Below are positions 17,070 through 25,261 of a DNA stretch of 40,141 bases, in pieces. Positions within the stretch are counted from its first letter, which is position 1, and each line of letters begins with the position of its first letter. The notes beneath the pieces were generated by a model. It was not told where the DNA came from, did not search any database, and saw only the letters and a program-made list of their open reading frames with translations. The translations under genes and the position numbers were made by a program. Source of the DNA: an uncultured Clostridia bacterium (GTDB lineage: Bacteria > Bacillota > Clostridia > Oscillospirales > CAG-272); assembly GCA_947632135.1 (NCBI GenBank), contig CANRNZ010000005.1, positions 1 to 40,141 of the forward strand, read 5' to 3'.

Positions 17070-18071
17070 TTAACCTCCGCTCGGAGCGTCCTTTAAAAAC
17101 GCCTCCGAAAGTATTGTTTCGATTTCACTGTATGTTATGGCTCTGTTTATCCTGTCGCGGACAGACGCCGCTCCGCGGAGCCCTTTTATAAGATGTGCGG
17201 CGCGCCCTCTTGCCTCCGATACTCCGCGCCTTTCGCCCTTTTCCTCTATCATGTCCCTTATGAGGAGCAGCGCGGCGTCGACTCTTTGAAAAACGCTCGG
17301 CGCGCTGAAGCTCTCTTTGTTTACGGCGGCTTTTATTTCGGAGAATATCCAGAAATTTCCGAGCGCGCACCGTCCCACCATCACGCTGTCGCACCCCGTT
17401 TTCTCCATCATTGAAACGGCGTCGGTGCCGCTTGAAACGTCCCCGTTTCCGACGATGGGGAAATTTTCCCCGACGGCGTCCTTTACCGCTTTTATTACCG
17501 AAAGGTCGGCGGGTGGCGAGTACATTTGCTCTCTCGTTCTTGCGTGGACGGTTATGCAGGCGGCGCCCGAGTCGGCAAGAACTGAGGCGAGGTAAGGCGC
17601 GTTTACGGAATTATTGTCCCAACCGGAGCGTATTTTTACCGTGAGAGGGATACCGTATTTCTCAAGCGCGCGAGAGGTCTTTTTCACTATCTCGGCGGCA
17701 AGGGGAACATTTTGCATAAGAGCGCTGCCGTCCCCGACGGAGACTATTTTTTTCATCGGGCAACCCATGTTTATATCCACCGCCGCGGGGGGATTTTCGA
17801 AAGAGCAGCCGTCGAAATTTCCTTCGGCAATCATCTGCGCCGCCTCGGCGACGATATCCGGCTCATGGCCGAATAGCTGAACCGACGCCGCTTTTTCCTC
17901 AGAGGAAATCCTTGTCAGCGCCGCGGTCTTTTTGTCGTGATAGCACATGGCTTTTGCCGAGACCATTTCGGTAACAGTCATGTCGGCGCCGAGCGACGAG
18001 CAGATTCTTCTCATTGAGACGTCCGTAAAGCCCGCCATCGGCGCGAGAATAAATTTATTTTTAAAATCCAT
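17070..18071 (-). CDS. dus: tRNA-dihydrouridine synthase
   Basis: This FMN enzyme reduces uridines in the tRNA D-loop. The 333-residue protein has the N-terminal LAPMAGFTD, TEMVSAKA, QLFGHEP, the catalytic cysteine in DINMGCPMKKIV (about 104), VKIRSGWD, ITVHARTREQMY, GNGDV and the FMN-phosphate loop VMVGRCALGNFWIF, followed by a helical C-terminal domain. Motif choice is closest to DusB. A promoter (TTGAAA-17-TATTCT) lies about 95 bases upstream. The lipoprotein gene follows directly. Confidence 0.94.
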   Translation of the reverse strand: MDFKNKFILAPMAGFTDVSMRRICSSLGADMTVTEMVSAKAMCYHDKKTAALTRISSEEKAASVQLFGHEPDIVAEAAQMIAEGNFDGCSFENPPAAVDINMGCPMKKIVSVGDGSALMQNVPLAAEIVKKTSRALEKYGIPLTVKIRSGWDNNSVNAPYLASVLADSGAACITVHARTREQMYSPPADLSVIKAVKDAVGENFPIVGNGDVSSGTDAVSMMEKTGCDSVMVGRCALGNFWIFSEIKAAVNKESFSAPSVFQRVDAALLLIRDMIEEKGERRGVSEARGRAAHLIKGLRGAASVRDRINRAITYSEIETILSEAFLKDAPSGG

Positions 18072-18170
18072 ATGTCACTTGGATACAAAAGAATTTTTCA
18101 TGCAGACATCACGTATCCCGCGCGTGGCGCGGCATATCGCGGTGCGCGGCTTATTATAATTATCACAGAT

Positions 18171-18199
18171 AGAATATCATATATTTGACTTGTTTTCAA
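18171..18199 (-). promoter_or_regulatory. Probable dus promoter
   Basis: On the minus strand TTGAAA (18199-18194), 17 bp, TATTCT (18176-18171). The 230-bp gap between dus and mntP otherwise shows no gene; no manganese (yybP-ykoY) riboswitch core was recognised. Confidence 0.6.
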
Positions 18200-18302
18200 G
18201 AGTTTTTTGAAAGTTGGAAAGTCGGCGCGGAGCCGAAAAAACGCTTGCCCCATTAAAAACGCGTTGTAATCGGGTCTGTATTGTCCGAGAGGAGGAAATA
18301 AT

Positions 18303-18959
18303 TTGATTTTTGACACGATGTTCTTTATAAGCGGCGCGCTTTTGGGCGTGGGGCTTGCGACGGACGCTTTTTCGGTCTCTATTGCGAACGGACTCGCCGA
18401 GCCGCAAATGAAAATGTCAAAGGCGCTTTTGATATCCTTTGTGTTTGCCGCCTTTCAGGCGGCAATGCCGCTTGTCGGCAGGTTTTTCGTGCATGGCGTC
18501 TCGGCGAGGTTTTCCGTCGTCAAGCGTCTTGTGCCGCTTATGTCGCTTGTTTTTCTTTCTCTTATCGGCTCGAATATGATATTTGAGGGCGTATGGGGCG
18601 TGGGATGTCCGGCACGTGAAAAAAGAGAGAAAAAAACGAAGGATAAAACGGAAAATAAAACGAAAGAGCGGGAAGAAATCGGAGATGGTGAAAAAAGCGA
18701 AAGAAAGCTCGGCGCGGCGGCAATTTTTCTTCAGGGAATCGCAACGTCGGTCGACGCCTTGTCGGTTGGGTTTACAATCGAGCATTACGACGCTGAAAGG
18801 GCCCTTTTGTGCGCCGCGATAATCGCAGTGGTAACTTTTTTATTATGCGTCCTCGGGAGCGCCGTCGGGAAAAAATTCGGCTCGAAATATTCGAAAAGAG
18901 CGAAAATTGCGGGCGGGATAATTCTTATCGCCATCGGGGTGAAGATTTATATTGGTTAA
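18303..18959 (+). CDS. mntP: MntP-like manganese efflux pump
   Basis: This 218-residue membrane protein is built from two DUF204 repeats of three helices. The conserved acidic residues are in GLATDAFSVSIANGL (helix 1) and GIATSVDALSVGFT (helix 4). MntP exports Mn2+. The start is a TTG at 18303 with AGGAGGAAATAA upstream. The loop between the two repeats (about residues 107-140) is unusually long and made almost only of K, E, R, D and T; typical MntP proteins are about 185-190 residues, so this accounts for the extra length. It is a single gene between dus and the GH94 gene. Confidence 0.88.
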   Translation: MIFDTMFFISGALLGVGLATDAFSVSIANGLAEPQMKMSKALLISFVFAAFQAAMPLVGRFFVHGVSARFSVVKRLVPLMSLVFLSLIGSNMIFEGVWGVGCPAREKREKKTKDKTENKTKEREEIGDGEKSERKLGAAAIFLQGIATSVDALSVGFTIEHYDAERALLCAAIIAVVTFLLCVLGSAVGKKFGSKYSKRAKIAGGIILIAIGVKIYIG

Positions 18960-19080
18960 AGCGCGTCTGAACGCTTTGCATTTATAGGATTTATAGGAAC
19001 GAGAGATGAAAACTGTTTTACCGAAAAATAATAAACCGTTTGAATCAAAGGCGCAAAGCGAAAAGATAAGCGCAAAGCAC

Positions 19081-19109
19081 TTGAAATCGAGCGGGGAAAG
19101 CCTTATAAT
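19081..19109 (+). promoter_or_regulatory. Promoter of the GH94-like gene
   Basis: TTGAAA (19081-19086), 17 bp, TATAAT (19104-19109). The leader of about 135 nt contains a weak CGCCCG/CGGGCG hairpin followed by TTTTG (19129-19174), which could attenuate transcription. No ORF is seen in the 290-bp gap. Confidence 0.7.
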
Positions 19110-19252
19110 ATTTATAATAACCGTGTAGCGCCCGCGCTCGGATTTTAGAATTTTTTGAGTTTTTCGGGCGTTTTGAATCGGTGATTTTTAAAAATATCTT
19201 ATATACAAAAAATAAAAATATTTAATTAACGGAAGACGGGAATTGAAAAGAG

Positions 19253-21793
19253 ATGAAAAGAGAAGAGATACTGAATCTGCTTGAAAAAGCGAAAGAGATT
19301 GAAAGGCACCCCGAAAAGGCGGACGCGATGCCGCAGAATACCTTTTATATCGAAAAGGACAGCGTTCTGTGCTGCAAAAGAGACGACGGGGAGAGCCGCT
19401 TTCCATACGACTCCGACGGACTTGTCGTATGGATTTATTCCACGGGATTTATAAGCGCCGTCGAGAGCACCTTTACGATTTTCAGAAGCGCAAGCTTCGG
19501 GGAGGAATCGCCCGTCGCGTTTTTCGGCGGGATAAAGGAAGGCGACGGAAAATACACTCCCGTATCTATTACGGGGGCGGGCAGACGCGCCGTTGAAAAC
19601 GGCGTTTCAAGATATGTTTTTTACTTTTTAAAGCACGCCGTGTGCATTGCAGACACGCCCGACGTCGTTTTCGCCTTCAAGCTTTACGTCGACGCCGAAA
19701 AGCGCATACACATGGAGACCTCGGCGGTAAACAAGACCGACGGCGCGGCGCGCGTATATCTCGCGTCATTCGTTGAGGCGATGCTGAGAAACGCAGAGTT
19801 TGAAAAGTTCTGGAATAAAATGACAAAGTTCGGTAAAATACTCGATAACGGCTCGTTTATGCTGATGAGCCGAAACGAGACGGATGATATTCTCGTGATA
19901 AAAAAGAAAATATCGGGCGAGGCGCCGAGCGAGATATACAGCACTGCGTCAAGGAGCGTGTTTCTCGGAAGCAGGGGGCTTTCGGTGTCCAACGCGCTGA
20001 GCCTTGTCGAGGGGAAATTCAAAAAAGAAGCGCCGAGCGTCACGACGACGGACCTTCCCGCGGCGTCGGATATTATTCATTTTGACCTCTCCCCGCGCGG
20101 CGCGGCGTTTGTCTCGTATGAAATGACCGTCTGTCACAGCGAGGCAGAGGCGCTTGAAATATCGAAGGTCCCCGTTTGCGCCGAAAAGCGCGACGCCGAG
20201 TTAAGCTGCGTCGAGAAAAAGGAAAAAGAGGATTTCGACAATCTTAAAATAAATTTCGGAAAGTGGAAAACGGACGGGATAAAAAGCGGGGCGTTCAACA
20301 AATTTCTTCGCAGCGTACAAAAGCAGACGAGCTTTTGCGCTCACGGAAAAAATTACGCCGGCGCATACCTCGGAATCCGCGACGTTTTCCAACAGCTTGA
20401 GGGAGCTCTGATATGGCAAAGGGAAATAAGTCGGGAAAAAATCCTGTCCGCGATGAACTATATACTGGATACGGGCAGACCTCCGAGAATGTTCTCTTTT
20501 CCGAAAACACCCGATTCTCCGATACCGGTAGACCTTGAAAAGTACATAGACCAGGGGGTATGGATTATATCCGCTCTGTACACATATCTCGCCTATACGC
20601 GTGACTTTTCGATTCTCGACGAGAAGTGCGGGTACATTGACGCGCCCGACGAGCCGTGGTGCAATGCGGTGAGGACGGGGGAGGAAACGACTCTTGCCGA
20701 GCACCTTATAAGAATAACCGATTTTCTGATATCGAATATAGACGACAGGTACACGGGCGCTCTTCGCGTTCTCTTCGGGGACTGGAACGACGCCGTCGAC
20801 GGGCTCGGGCGGACAAAGGACGAGGGCGAGGAGTTCGGAAGCGGAGTTACAGTCATGGCGACTCTCCAGTTTTGGCAGAATCTTCGAGAGATGACGCAGA
20901 TACTCGGCGCCGTCGGCGGATATGACGATAAATGCGAAAGGTACAGAGAGATTTCCGAAAAAATAGAGAGGGGACTTGAAAGGTACGCCATAGACACCGC
21001 GGAGAACGGCGAGCGCCGCATAATACACGGCTGGGGGGACAAGGTCTCATATAAGGTCGGCTCGTTTTGCGACCCCGACGGCGTGTCAAGGTACAGCCTG
21101 ACGCCCAACGCTTTTTGGGCGATAACGGGATTTTTAAGGCGCGACCCCTCGCTCAAGGCGGAGATTTTAAAGTGCTTTGACGCCGTGTCCTCAAAATACG
21201 GGCTTAAAACCTTTGACAAGCCGTTCCCGAAGGACTGCGAGGGAGTCGGTAGGATAACGAACATAGTCCCGGGGACATACGAAAACAGCTGCGCATACGC
21301 TCACGCGAGCCTGTTCGGCACGATGGCGATGTTTGAGGTCGGCGAGAGCAGACGAGCATGGGAGGAAATAGAAAAAACGGCGGTCATAACTCACAAAAAC
21401 GCCTCGATGACGTCTTTCGTCATGCCTAATTCCTATACGGAAAATCCCGAATACTGCATGGACGGCGAGTCCCTCGGGGACTGGCACACGGGCTCCGGCG
21501 CGGTCCTCATAAAGGAAACGGTAAAATACGCTTTCGGCATATACCCGACCCTTGACGGGCTGTATGTAAGATTTCCGTCGTATTTCCCCGCGGAGGACGG
21601 CGAAATAGAGCTCACAGTCGGAAATTCTCACGTTAAGCTTTGTTACAAGGACGAAAAGAGGGGAGAGCGCGCGCTGAAAGTGAGCGGGGCGGAGGGCTTT
21701 ACCGAAAGCTTCGACTCCCTTATGAACATACCGGTTATATTCATTCCGTCGGACAAAATGGGAGATGAAATAAATATTACGGTTACGGACTGA
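19253..21793 (+). CDS. GH94-like glycoside phosphorylase / glycosyltransferase 36
   Basis: The 846-residue protein has the layout of family GH94: an N-terminal beta-sandwich (about 1-300), a helical linker and an (alpha/alpha)6 barrel. Barrel landmarks are AYLGIRDVFQQLEG (about 371-384), the general-acid segment LFGDWNDAVDGLG (about 507-519) and the C-terminal DWHTGSGAVLIKETVKYAFGIYPTLDGL. Family members cleave beta-linked disaccharides with phosphate in the cytoplasm. There is no signal peptide, in agreement with that. The specific sugar (cellobiose, chitobiose, laminaribiose and others) cannot be told. The ribosome site (AAAAGAG) is weak. The gene has its own promoter and terminator and no transporter neighbours. 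Confidence 0.85.
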   Translation: MKREEILNLLEKAKEIERHPEKADAMPQNTFYIEKDSVLCCKRDDGESRFPYDSDGLVVWIYSTGFISAVESTFTIFRSASFGEESPVAFFGGIKEGDGKYTPVSITGAGRRAVENGVSRYVFYFLKHAVCIADTPDVVFAFKLYVDAEKRIHMETSAVNKTDGAARVYLASFVEAMLRNAEFEKFWNKMTKFGKILDNGSFMLMSRNETDDILVIKKKISGEAPSEIYSTASRSVFLGSRGLSVSNALSLVEGKFKKEAPSVTTTDLPAASDIIHFDLSPRGAAFVSYEMTVCHSEAEALEISKVPVCAEKRDAELSCVEKKEKEDFDNLKINFGKWKTDGIKSGAFNKFLRSVQKQTSFCAHGKNYAGAYLGIRDVFQQLEGALIWQREISREKILSAMNYILDTGRPPRMFSFPKTPDSPIPVDLEKYIDQGVWIISALYTYLAYTRDFSILDEKCGYIDAPDEPWCNAVRTGEETTLAEHLIRITDFLISNIDDRYTGALRVLFGDWNDAVDGLGRTKDEGEEFGSGVTVMATLQFWQNLREMTQILGAVGGYDDKCERYREISEKIERGLERYAIDTAENGERRIIHGWGDKVSYKVGSFCDPDGVSRYSLTPNAFWAITGFLRRDPSLKAEILKCFDAVSSKYGLKTFDKPFPKDCEGVGRITNIVPGTYENSCAYAHASLFGTMAMFEVGESRRAWEEIEKTAVITHKNASMTSFVMPNSYTENPEYCMDGESLGDWHTGSGAVLIKETVKYAFGIYPTLDGLYVRFPSYFPAEDGEIELTVGNSHVKLCYKDEKRGERALKVSGAEGFTESFDSLMNIPVIFIPSDKMGDEINITVTD

Positions 21794-21798
21794 GCTTC

Positions 21799-21960
21799 AG
21801 TGAGTTAAAGTGACTTTAAGTGACTTTAAGTGAGTTTTAAAAATATTTTAATTGAATGTCAAAGGCATAAAATGAGCGCCGCGGAATTTCCGCGGCGGAT
21901 TGTAAACAGGAATTTTGAACGTAAAAACGTAAATAAAAACTTAAATAAAAACGTAAACAG
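21799..21960 (+). repeat. Two stuttering repeats after the GH94-like gene
   Basis: AGTGA(G/C)TTTAA words repeat four times at 21799-21840 and GTAAAAACGTAAATAAAAAC words at 21902-21960. Between them is a compact GC-rich palindrome, GCCGCGGAA-T-TTCCGCGGC (21878-21896). Confidence 0.75.
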
Positions 21961-21961
21961 G

Positions 21962-21997
21962 AAGGCGCTGACCTCGCAGGCCGCGCCTTTCTTTTTT
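21962..21997 (+). terminator. Intrinsic terminator of the GH94-like gene
   Basis: AAGGCGC (21962-21968) pairs with GCGCCTT (21983-21989), followed by TCTTTTTT. Confidence 0.75.
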
Positions 21998-22032
21998 GTG
22001 CTAATTATATTATGAATTACCGGATTTTTCAA

Positions 22033-22956
22033 TCAGTACCAATCATGCTTTTCGTGCCTGTCAAGTTCATTTATTTGCTGAATTTCCTCATTTGTAAGTT
22101 CAAAGTCAAACAAATCAAGATTTTCCCGGATGTGGTCGGGATTGCTCGAACCGGGTATTACCACCACGCCCTTTTGCAGATTCCACCGCAAAATCACCTG
22201 TGCCGAGGTAACATCGTGCGCTTTGGCAATCTCGGAAATAACGCTGTCGCCGAGCAATTCCGATGTGTGTCCTCTGCCGCCAAAGGGATACCAGCCCTGA
22301 ACGACAATTCCGAGATTTTGAATATACGGAATGACATCGTTTTCCTGATAGTACGGGTGAATCTCATTCTGCACCAGTGCCGGGGTGATGTTCACCTGCG
22401 GCAGAAACTCCTCCAGTTCCTCCACATAGAAGTTTGACAAACCGAGCGAGTGGATTTTTCCCTCCTCTACGAATTTTTCCATCGCAAGGTATGCTTTCAC
22501 GTCGTTCTCTCCCGGGTGATGAAGCAGCATCATGTCGATATAGCCGATGTCGAGCTTGTCGAGCGCATCCCGAATGGCTTTTTCGGGGTTCGCAAACTGC
22601 TCGCCGGGATAGATTTTCGTAATGACGAAAATTTCCTCCCTCGGTACATCGGAGTCCCGAACCGCCCGACCGACTGCAGCCTCGTTGCCGTACATATATG
22701 CCGTGTCAATCAGCCGCCCGCCGGACTTAAGCAGAGCCGTCACCGAATTGTAGCATTCTTCATCGGAAAGGCTGTAGGTTCCCAGCCCCATAATCGGCAT
22801 TTCATAGCCGCTGTTAAGCATTACGGTTTTCTTTTCAAAGTCAAATTTGCCGACCTCGGCGGAAACAGGTGCTTCATTTGGCTTTATGTTGTTTTCCTCA
22901 AGCCAGCTTTCGATTTCTTCTTTGGAAGTACCGCCGGCAAATCTTTTTCCATCCAA
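22033..22956 (-). CDS. Aldo/keto reductase (3' part of a truncated flavodoxin-reductase fusion)
   Basis: From about residue 35 of this ORF the protein is a classical aldo/keto reductase: MLNSGYEMPIMGLGTYSL, the catalytic Asp/Tyr in RLIDTAYMYGNE, the lysine in FVITKI, the His in LLHHPGEND, LGLSNFY, QNEIHPY and the NADP-binding C-terminal VIPGSSNPDHIRENLDLF. It probably reduces small aldehydes or ketones. The called start (TTG, read as M) lies inside a flavodoxin remnant that is in frame with the reductase, so the true start is uncertain or lost. ATA and AGG/AGA codons, common in the genes to the left, are rare here, which hints at separate ancestry. It may still be active if translated internally. 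Confidence 0.75.
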   Translation of the reverse strand: MDGKRFAGGTSKEEIESWLEENNIKPNEAPVSAEVGKFDFEKKTVMLNSGYEMPIMGLGTYSLSDEECYNSVTALLKSGGRLIDTAYMYGNEAAVGRAVRDSDVPREEIFVITKIYPGEQFANPEKAIRDALDKLDIGYIDMMLLHHPGENDVKAYLAMEKFVEEGKIHSLGLSNFYVEELEEFLPQVNITPALVQNEIHPYYQENDVIPYIQNLGIVVQGWYPFGGRGHTSELLGDSVISEIAKAHDVTSAQVILRWNLQKGVVVIPGSSNPDHIRENLDLFDFELTNEEIQQINELDRHEKHDWY

Positions 22957-23162
22957 CCAGTTTGCACCCGTGACAAGGGAGTGAAGATTGTCGGCACTTG
23001 AACCGATTCCGCTTGAATGTGAAGTGCAGAACGGCAGAATCGTCTTGCCGGAAAAGTCATAACTTTCAAGAAAGGTATAGATGATTTTCGGCGCCTGCCC
23101 GTGCCAGTATGGCTTTTCAGGATACCGACAACGATTTTCCGCCCCAAAAGGGGGTAAAGGGG
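22887..23162 (-). pseudogene. C-terminal flavodoxin remnant, 5' truncated
   Basis: Upstream of the called reductase start the same frame stays open to a TAA at about 23163-23165. It reads as the last third of a flavodoxin: IIYTFLESYDFSGKTILPFC, then SSGIGSSADNLHSL and DGKRF. The FMN-phosphate loop and the first half of the domain are missing, and the sequence before the remnant is a low-complexity ACTTT repeat. There is no start codon with a ribosome site at the open end. I see this as the 3' piece of a flavodoxin-aldo/keto reductase fusion gene broken close to the prophage edge. Confidence 0.75.
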
Positions 23163-23165
23163 GTT

Positions 23166-23462
23166 ATTTACTATAATATACTTTACTTTACTTTACTTTT
23201 CTTTACTTTGCGGATAACCGCGCCGGAAATCTTCGGATATTCTCGTTTTCTGGTTTTTCCGCGTCGGAAATACCCGTTTCCGCGTCAGAAATGATGTTTT
23301 TGGCTCTTTCGCCTCCTTTTCTGTTTCAATGAATTTTTGCAAATAAAAGGTGCTGATTTCTCTTTTTTGCCTTGTTTTCGTGTCGAAAAAGGGATTTTCG
23401 GGGATTTCCGAAGTTATCCGTGGATTTCCGCTTCGGAAATCCCCTTTTCCGCGTCGGATTTT
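23166..23462. repeat. Non-coding junction: ACTTT run and TTTCCGCGTCGGAAA palindromes
   Basis: These 300 bases hold no gene. They contain a (C)TTTA tandem run (23178-23210), two copies of the imperfect palindrome TTTCCGCGTC(G/A)GAAA (23256-23270, 23277-23291) and a third partial copy at 23447-23460, and a strong hairpin GGATTTCCG-CTT-CGGAAATCC (23422-23442), with another GGATTTCCG just before it. This is where chromosome style gives way to prophage style, so the left attachment site may lie here. No second copy is available in the window to confirm that. Confidence 0.6.
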
Positions 23463-23687
23463 TTATGTCATGTTCAACTTTCTGGCGGCTTCAATTCCAC
23501 CAGCGAATCCCTGCTTCTCGTAAGCTCTTACGAGTGTTCCGATAGCGATGTCAAGCTCGAAAAAGAGGTCAGTGTCTTTTCCCTTGAGCTTCGATAGAAG
23601 AGCGTTGGCGGATGCCTCCGCCTCGGTCGTTTCGGTCAATTCTTCGATGTCATCCTCGAACAAATTGTAAATTTTTTTGAAATCCAT
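23463..23687 (-). CDS. Small acidic protein, DUF6809-like
   Basis: This 74-residue protein (MDFKKIYNLFEDD... to ...GGIEAARKLNMT) starts at the ATG at 23687, six bases after GGAGGAAG; the longer ORF upstream is not supported. The pattern of a short acidic N-terminus, a central amphipathic helix and a C-terminal F-x-GG-x-E-A-AR-L helix is like the small DUF6809 proteins found in Clostridia mobile elements. No function is known. It is the leftmost prophage-type gene, about 130 bases downstream of the RHH regulator gene and on the same strand. Confidence 0.7.
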   Translation of the reverse strand: MDFKKIYNLFEDDIEELTETTEAEASANALLSKLKGKDTDLFFELDIAIGTLVRAYEKQGFAGGIEAARKLNMT

Positions 23688-23815
23688 TCTAACTTCCTCC
23701 ATAGATATTGACTTTCCCGCCTTGGAGTGATAGAATAGATTTATCCTCCAAAAGGGGATTCGCTCCTTACGGAGTGGGTGAGGCAGTCTGGCGTTTTGGA
23801 CGATGGCAGGCTGTC

Positions 23816-23989
23816 TCATTTCGTTTTTTCAGACAACATTTGCTCGACCGCGATTCTAATCGCTTCAGCCCGACCCAAATTGTGTTTTTTGCAATATTGC
23901 TCAAACTTTGCGAAAAGCTCGCCTGTGAACCTGATCGTGATGCGATTGTCTTTCGGGTCTTGAGAATGTGGTCTACCTGTGCGTGGCAC
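23816..23989 (-). CDS. Ribbon-helix-helix DNA-binding protein
   Basis: This 57-residue protein begins PRTGRP and has the RHH pattern: a beta strand RITIRFTGE followed by two helices (LFAKFEQYCKKHN and GRAEAIRIAVEQML). Proteins of this type bind DNA as dimers and often repress their own promoter. The start is the GTG at 23989, set by AGGTGAT eight bases upstream; the longer ORF would begin inside the promoter. The promoter spacer holds a perfect inverted repeat that could be its operator. No toxin gene adjoins it, so a stand-alone regulator is more likely than an antitoxin. Confidence 0.85.
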   Translation of the reverse strand: MPRTGRPHSQDPKDNRITIRFTGELFAKFEQYCKKHNLGRAEAIRIAVEQMLSEKTK

Positions 23990-24023
23990 ATATATCACCT
24001 CGCTCTCGTTGCCACTGCATTTA

Positions 24024-24052
24024 ATTATAGTTTTTGGCTTCCAAAAAGTCAA
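24024..24052 (-). promoter_or_regulatory. Promoter of the RHH gene with a palindrome in its spacer
   Basis: On the minus strand TTGACT (24052-24047), 17 bp, TATAAT (24029-24024). Nearly the entire spacer is the inverted repeat TTTTTGG-CTT-CCAAAAA (24031-24047), a plausible operator for an autoregulated repressor. Confidence 0.85.
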
Positions 24053-24124
24053 CTGATTGTCGTAAAAATCGGCTTTTTATTTTTCAGCAGGAGAGAATGT
24101 CCCGAAATGGGCCGCGCTGCCATC

Positions 24125-24153
24125 TTGAATGAAGTCCATAAAAGTGGTAAAAT
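24125..24153 (+). promoter_or_regulatory. Divergent promoter for the 24190 gene
   Basis: TTGAAT (24125-24130), 17 bp, TAAAAT (24148-24153), about 35 bases before the ATG of the next gene. Confidence 0.7.
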
Positions 24154-24189
24154 ATTGATAATAGATTGTCCGAATCGAAGGTGCTGAAT

Positions 24190-24741
24190 ATGGGCCTCTT
24201 TCGCAGAAAAAAGAATGTCGAATGGATAAATCCATCGGAATACAGTTTTGAAAATTCACACATCAAGGATGAGTGCGTTTATGATGATGCTTCTCTCGCT
24301 GCCCTTTGCGCTCTTGTTTGCCCTACAATACCTCCGTCACGACAAAATTTGAAACTTATCGTCAAGTCTGTCGTCTCTTTGTGTGATACCACACTCCGCC
24401 ATGCAAATAAGTTTTATGCGATGGCCTGCTCCACGGCGGTTCCGAAGGAGTTTTTTGATGATATGAACGTCGTGCGGCGCGATATGGCACAGATACGGGA
24501 GATTGATAAATACGCATACTATGGCGGTCTGCTGAACGAAATGGAAAGTTACCGTATGGAGGAGCGTTACCAAATCGAGCTTCGTCACATGATTGACCGG
24601 GCTGCGGCTACCGTTTCTGCCTCCGCCTCCCCGGATGAGCTGGCCGCTCTCCATCTGGCCGTCTTTAAGGCTCATGCCTCCGAGCTTGACGCTCAGTCTC
24701 AAAAGAAGCTGACTTCAAAATACAAGAAATACATCGTATAG
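24190..24741 (+). CDS. Hypothetical helical protein, the only plus-strand prophage gene
   Basis: This 183-residue protein starts MGLFRRKKNVEWINPSEY at the ATG at 24190, with GAAGGTG upstream; the ORF track adds eight residues that overlap the ribosome site. After a basic N-terminus it is predominantly helical, with hydrophobic heptads around LCALVCPTIPP and LKLIVKSVVSLCDTTL and an acidic middle. I do not recognise a family. It diverges from the RHH gene with its own promoter, so it could be a lysogenically expressed gene or a partner of the regulator. There is no membrane segment or signal peptide. Confidence 0.7.
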   Translation: MGLFRRKKNVEWINPSEYSFENSHIKDECVYDDASLAALCALVCPTIPPSRQNLKLIVKSVVSLCDTTLRHANKFYAMACSTAVPKEFFDDMNVVRRDMAQIREIDKYAYYGGLLNEMESYRMEERYQIELRHMIDRAAATVSASASPDELAALHLAVFKAHASELDAQSQKKLTSKYKKYIV

Positions 24742-24875
24742 CCCGTTTTGGGTCAATCCAATATTGAACATGGCTCTCTGGACGCTCTCGGCGGCGTTCT
24801 GAGGGCTTTTCTTTTTCTGTGGGTATTTCCTACTATGAAACGCTTTCCGCGTCTCCTGCGCCATCCTGCGCGGCC

Positions 24876-25259
24876 TCAGCTATAAATCTCGTTGATGTTT
24901 ATGCACCGCTTCCGCATGACAATGGCGTTGGCCGCCACCTGCACCGTCTCTGCGTCGCAGTTGCCGATGATGTCCAGCGGGGTGTAGTCGTTGAAGAATC
25001 CGCCGTTGTAAAGATTCCCGGCGAGGGCCGCGAGGGTCCTCTCTCCGCCTGAAAGTCCGAGTTCATTGAGAATTGGGTCGAAGTCTATCCAGCCCTCATG
25101 AATGTGCTGCTTCACGCGCTGGTACATTCCCGGCAGCGCCGTGAGGGTGAAAAGGCTGGCCGCAAAGTCCGCCTTTACGGTGTTGTCATCCCTCAAAGCT
25201 CCGGCCCTGTCTACGGCCTCCGCCCAGCGAATTGCGTGGTCGTTGTCTCTAAAAAGCAT
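24876..25259 (-). CDS. DUF6075-like accessory protein
   Basis: This 127-residue protein starts MLFRDNDHAIRW at 25259, six bases after GGAGGG; the ATG at 25265 would touch that ribosome site. The pattern fits DUF6075, small proteins of unknown role found on Clostridia phages and integrative elements: an LFTLTALPGMY helix, then GWIDFDPILNELGLSGGERTLAALAGNLYNGG and PLDIIGNCD. It is the last gene of a five-gene run coupled by overlaps or very short gaps. Confidence 0.7.
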   Translation of the reverse strand: MLFRDNDHAIRWAEAVDRAGALRDDNTVKADFAASLFTLTALPGMYQRVKQHIHEGWIDFDPILNELGLSGGERTLAALAGNLYNGGFFNDYTPLDIIGNCDAETVQVAANAIVMRKRCININEIYS

Positions 25260-25261
25260 TG

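Noticed and set aside
18072-18302. Manganese (yybP-ykoY) riboswitch before mntP
   Set aside because: No recognisable conserved core in the 230-bp gap; only an imperfect GC patch and a dus promoter.
23163-23463. tRNA gene as prophage attachment site
   Set aside because: No cloverleaf-like sequence or CCA-preceding acceptor stem was seen in the border DNA.
24337-24702. Minus-strand ORF of 121 residues
   Set aside because: It lies opposite the better supported plus-strand gene at 24190, which has a promoter and a ribosome site.
23816-24741. RHH protein and the 24190 gene as a toxin-antitoxin pair
   Set aside because: They are divergent with separate promoters, and the plus-strand protein shows no RelE, MazF, HicA or similar toxin fold.
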